Source: Bacteroidota bacterium (GTDB taxonomy: Bacteria > Bacteroidota > Bacteroidia > Bacteroidales > UBA12077). Taken from it: a stretch of 34,041 bases of DNA. The notes below the pieces were generated by a model. It saw only the letters and a list, made by a program, of their open reading frames with translations, did not search any database and had not been told where the DNA came from. Below, in pieces: positions 32,302 to 34,041 of this stretch. A program made the position numbers and the translations under genes. How positions within the stretch are numbered: position 1 is the stretch's first letter; each line of letters opens with the position of its first letter. The stretch lies in contig JAIFLC010000065.1 of the NCBI GenBank assembly GCA_020049295.1, positions 1 to 34,041 of the forward strand. Reading direction: 5' to 3'.

Positions 32302-33221
32302 TTTACACCTCCATTTATCTCAATAGTTCTTAGAAAATACGATTCCAGATTTTCCTCTTCTACTTGCAATAAAGAAGGAGGACAACCAGCATTTACGAGC
32401 AAAGTAGCAATCTCCTCAGGCATATTAATAGCTTTAGGATCAGTAATTTGAATCGTGTTATTGTTAAGTTCACAGTTTGAATATCCTTTTTGAAGAATTA
32501 TTTTAAATGCAGCATAAATATCTCTCGACTGAACGAGTAATTGTTTCTTACATAACATATCCAACTGATTTGCATCAATTTCCTGCACCATTTTACCTTG
32601 ATGAATTATACCAATTCGAGTTGCAAATCGTGAAATTTCGCCAAGTATATGGCTTGAAATAAAAACTGTTACACCCTGATTCTTAGCCAAATCACTGAGC
32701 ATTTCACGAATTTCAAAAATACCTGCCGGGTCGAGTCCGTTGGTAGGTTCGTCTAATATTAATATTTCGGGATTATGAATAAGGGCGTAAGCCAACCCAA
32801 GCCGTTGAGCATTTCCCAGAGAAAGATTTTTTGCTTTGCGGTTGGCATATTGATCCAACTTAAGTTTATTGATAATTTGATCAACAGATTTTTTATTCGA
32901 AATTAAACGTAAACGACGAACAATCTCAAGATTCTCTCGAACAGTAAGGTTTGGATACGAATAAGGAATCTCGACCAGATAGCCTATCTTGTTAAATAAC
33001 TCGTTATTATTAGCATGTACCTTTTCGTTAAGAATAAAAGCATCTCCTGAAGTTGGCTTTATTAAACCTAAAAACATTCGGATAGTGGTAGTTTTTCCGG
33101 CGCCATTTAAGCCAAGAAATCCATAGATTTCTCCTTTTCGCACGTTTAGGTTAATTTCCGAAACAGCTTTCACATCGCTGTAATGCTTCGATAAATTAAC
33201 GGTTCTGATCATGTTGTCCAT
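32298..33221 (-). CDS. ABC transporter ATP-binding protein, BcrA-like
   Basis: A 307-aa ATPase with Walker A GLNGAGKTT at 37-45, signature LSLGNAQR at 133-140 and Walker B ILILDEP at 153-159. The block TNGLDPAGIFEIREML and H-loop SSHILGEISR follow, then a C-terminal domain of about 90 residues. LSLG plus GLDPAGI is characteristic of the BcrA/lantibiotic-immunity group. Either ATG (33221, or 33212 giving MIRTVNL) is possible. Its stop overlaps the permease start by 4 bp, indicating translational coupling. Upstream, over 275 bp, lie four REP-like hairpins and a perfect TetR-type palindrome next to a TetR/AcrR gene, so induction through that regulator is likely. Confidence 0.92.
   Translation of the reverse strand: MDNMIRTVNLSKHYSDVKAVSEINLNVRKGEIYGFLGLNGAGKTTTIRMFLGLIKPTSGDAFILNEKVHANNNELFNKIGYLVEIPYSYPNLTVRENLEIVRRLRLISNKKSVDQIINKLKLDQYANRKAKNLSLGNAQRLGLAYALIHNPEILILDEPTNGLDPAGIFEIREMLSDLAKNQGVTVFISSHILGEISRFATRIGIIHQGKMVQEIDANQLDMLCKKQLLVQSRDIYAAFKIILQKGYSNCELNNNTIQITDPKAINMPEEIATLLVNAGCPPSLLQVEEENLESYFLRTIEINGGVK
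32308..32312 (-). promoter_or_regulatory. Strong Shine-Dalgarno GGAGG before the ABC-2 permease start
   Basis: GGAGG lies 6 bases before the permease ATG, inside the last codons of the ATPase gene. Such a site is unusual in this window, where most starts lack an evident SD, and fits coupled translation of the overlapping pair. Confidence 0.6.
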
Positions 33222-33261
33222 AGCTTCTGTTATTATTTTTATAATTTATTCTTTTGTTAAT

Positions 33262-33425
33262 GGACTAAAGTCCTTTTTATTTTTTCCTTTGCAACCCTTG
33301 GCTAAAGCCAAGGGTTAGTCGAGTTTTTTGTATTATGAGTTTTATTTCATCCAAAAAGTTTTCTATAACCCCAGGCTTAAGCCTGGGGTTAATCAGTAGT
33401 ACTATTGAGATGGGTTTTAACCCAT
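33262..33425. repeat. Run of four REP-like hairpins
   Basis: Four palindromes lie in the leader of the BcrA-like pair: GGACT-AA-AGTCC (33262-33273); AACCCTTGGCT-AA-AGCCAAGGGTT (33293-33316, 11-bp arms); a perfect 24-bp palindrome with half AACCCCAGGCTT (33367-33390); and ATGGGTT-TT-AACCCAT (33410-33425). All share an A/T centre flanked by GC-rich arms starting AACCC or its complement. No REP-associated transposase gene is in the window. Confidence 0.75.
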
Positions 33426-33459
33426 TTCGTAATTAATACTGTTTTTCTAAAGAACCAAT

Positions 33460-33473
33460 ACCGAACGTTCGGT
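33460..33473. promoter_or_regulatory. TetR/AcrR-type operator palindrome
   Basis: ACCGAACGTTCGGT is a perfect 14-bp palindrome of a form commonly bound by TetR-family repressors. It lies 23 bp past the tetR stop and 239 bp before the ATPase start, so it would control transcription of the ABC pair rather than the start of tetR itself, unless tetR has a second site beyond the window. No clear TAnnTTTG box is visible near it. Confidence 0.65.
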
Positions 33474-33496
33474 CTGTTGTTGTATAAAAAAATAGT

Positions 33497-34041
33497 TTAT
33501 TCTTTCAAGTTATTGTAAATAGAATCAAACGCACTGAGTAAGTTGAATTCATAACTTGTATTTTGTTCACTATTCACAAAGCGTATAAAAACACCATCGG
33601 TACAATACAAAAATAAATTAGCAAGTTGCTCATCAGATGAATTAGTTTTGATTTCTCCTGTTTCTTTTGCTTTATTTATAACTTTCACCCATGCTTCAAT
33701 ATCTTTATTATGTTGTTCCAATTCAAACTTTAAAAATTCCGGAAAGCGGCCAATTGCTTCGAACATGATGAGGAAAAAGTTTACAGAAACCTTCCCTTCA
33801 TCAGTAAGTCCAACTAGTTCGTACATTTTATGAAAAGTAAAACGCATGTATTCAACGTAATAATTATAGAATGTTAAAAGTGAATCCTTTGGAAACTTTG
33901 AATAATCAATTGCTCCACTTGAAAAAAATAAGTTGACAATTTCTTTGTACAATTCTTCTTTGCTGGTAAAATAATGATAAAATGCTCCTTTCGAAAGACC
34001 TGTTTTTTCAACAATTTCTTTCATGGTTACATCTTTATAGC
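33497..34041 (-). CDS. TetR/AcrR-family transcriptional regulator (5' end beyond window)
   Basis: The ORF track starts at an internal Met (34024), but the frame stays open to the window edge and adds YKDVT before MKEIVEKTGLSKGAFYHYFTSK, the standard TetR helix-turn-helix context. About 20-25 N-terminal residues are therefore missing. The C-terminal helical domain (about 130 residues, with NFFLIMFEAIGRFPEFLKFEL and ANLFLYCTDGVFIRFV) is the ligand-binding and dimer part and is too variable to name a ligand. It precedes the BcrA-like ABC pair on the same strand, with a matching palindrome between them, and is the likely repressor of that pair. Confidence 0.9.
   Translation of the reverse strand, partial: YKDVTMKEIVEKTGLSKGAFYHYFTSKEELYKEIVNLFFSSGAIDYSKFPKDSLLTFYNYYVEYMRFTFHKMYELVGLTDEGKVSVNFFLIMFEAIGRFPEFLKFELEQHNKDIEAWVKVINKAKETGEIKTNSSDEQLANLFLYCTDGVFIRFVNSEQNTSYEFNLLSAFDSIYNNLKE

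Overview
The window reads as chromosomal DNA of a Bacteroidota (Bacteroidetes) member, probably near Bacteroidales/Marinilabiliales. Evidence: a single-chain SecDF, a TIGR02757-type protein, a GIN/DUF2807-like envelope protein, AT-rich genes mostly without Shine-Dalgarno sequences, and several TAnnTTTG-type -7 boxes. Nearly all genes lie on the minus strand, so the map reads from right to left. No tRNA, rRNA, CRISPR array, transposase or phage gene was seen.

Region 1 (1-6000) is housekeeping. It holds the tail of a plus-strand gene cut by the window edge, then a minus-strand group tatA - lolD-like ATPase - TIGR02757 protein - tRNA1(Val) methyltransferase. Behind a strong hairpin terminator lies the 999-aa secDF. 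Region 2 (6033-11704) is glmM followed by a MacB-type tripartite efflux set: HlyD-like adaptor, MacB-like permease and TolC-like outer membrane protein. The adaptor is split by a frameshift, and no dedicated ATPase lies beside the permease. Region 3 is a divergent spacer with palindromic repeats and a plus-strand rRNA pseudouridine synthase gene (11986-12828).

Region 4 (12821-31225) is the striking part: eleven same-strand genes without an obvious internal terminator, starting at a promoter with a perfect 10+10 bp inverted repeat next to it. In transcription order they are: YtrB-like ABC ATPase, ABC-2-like membrane protein, YtrA-like GntR regulator, GIN-like exported protein, second ABC ATPase, a 1118-aa ABC-2 permease fused to a degenerate M1-peptidase-like region and a golvesin-C-like domain, TolC, lipoprotein adaptor, 1034-aa RND permease, a 1544-aa RND permease fused through about six extra membrane segments to a complete ABC ATPase, and a small ABC-2 permease. 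The fused ATPase is clearly related to the free-standing second ATPase, including its C-terminal tail. The cluster therefore looks like a composite RND/ABC export system; its substrate cannot be read from sequence.

Region 5 (31407-34041) is a BcrA-like ATPase plus ABC-2 permease pair. Upstream of it lie a run of REP-like hairpins, a perfect 14-bp TetR-type operator palindrome and a tetR/acrR gene that runs off the right edge. Spacers in regions 2 and 4 carry degenerate repeats built from words such as CTTGATACTC and CCATTCACTATT, in both orientations.
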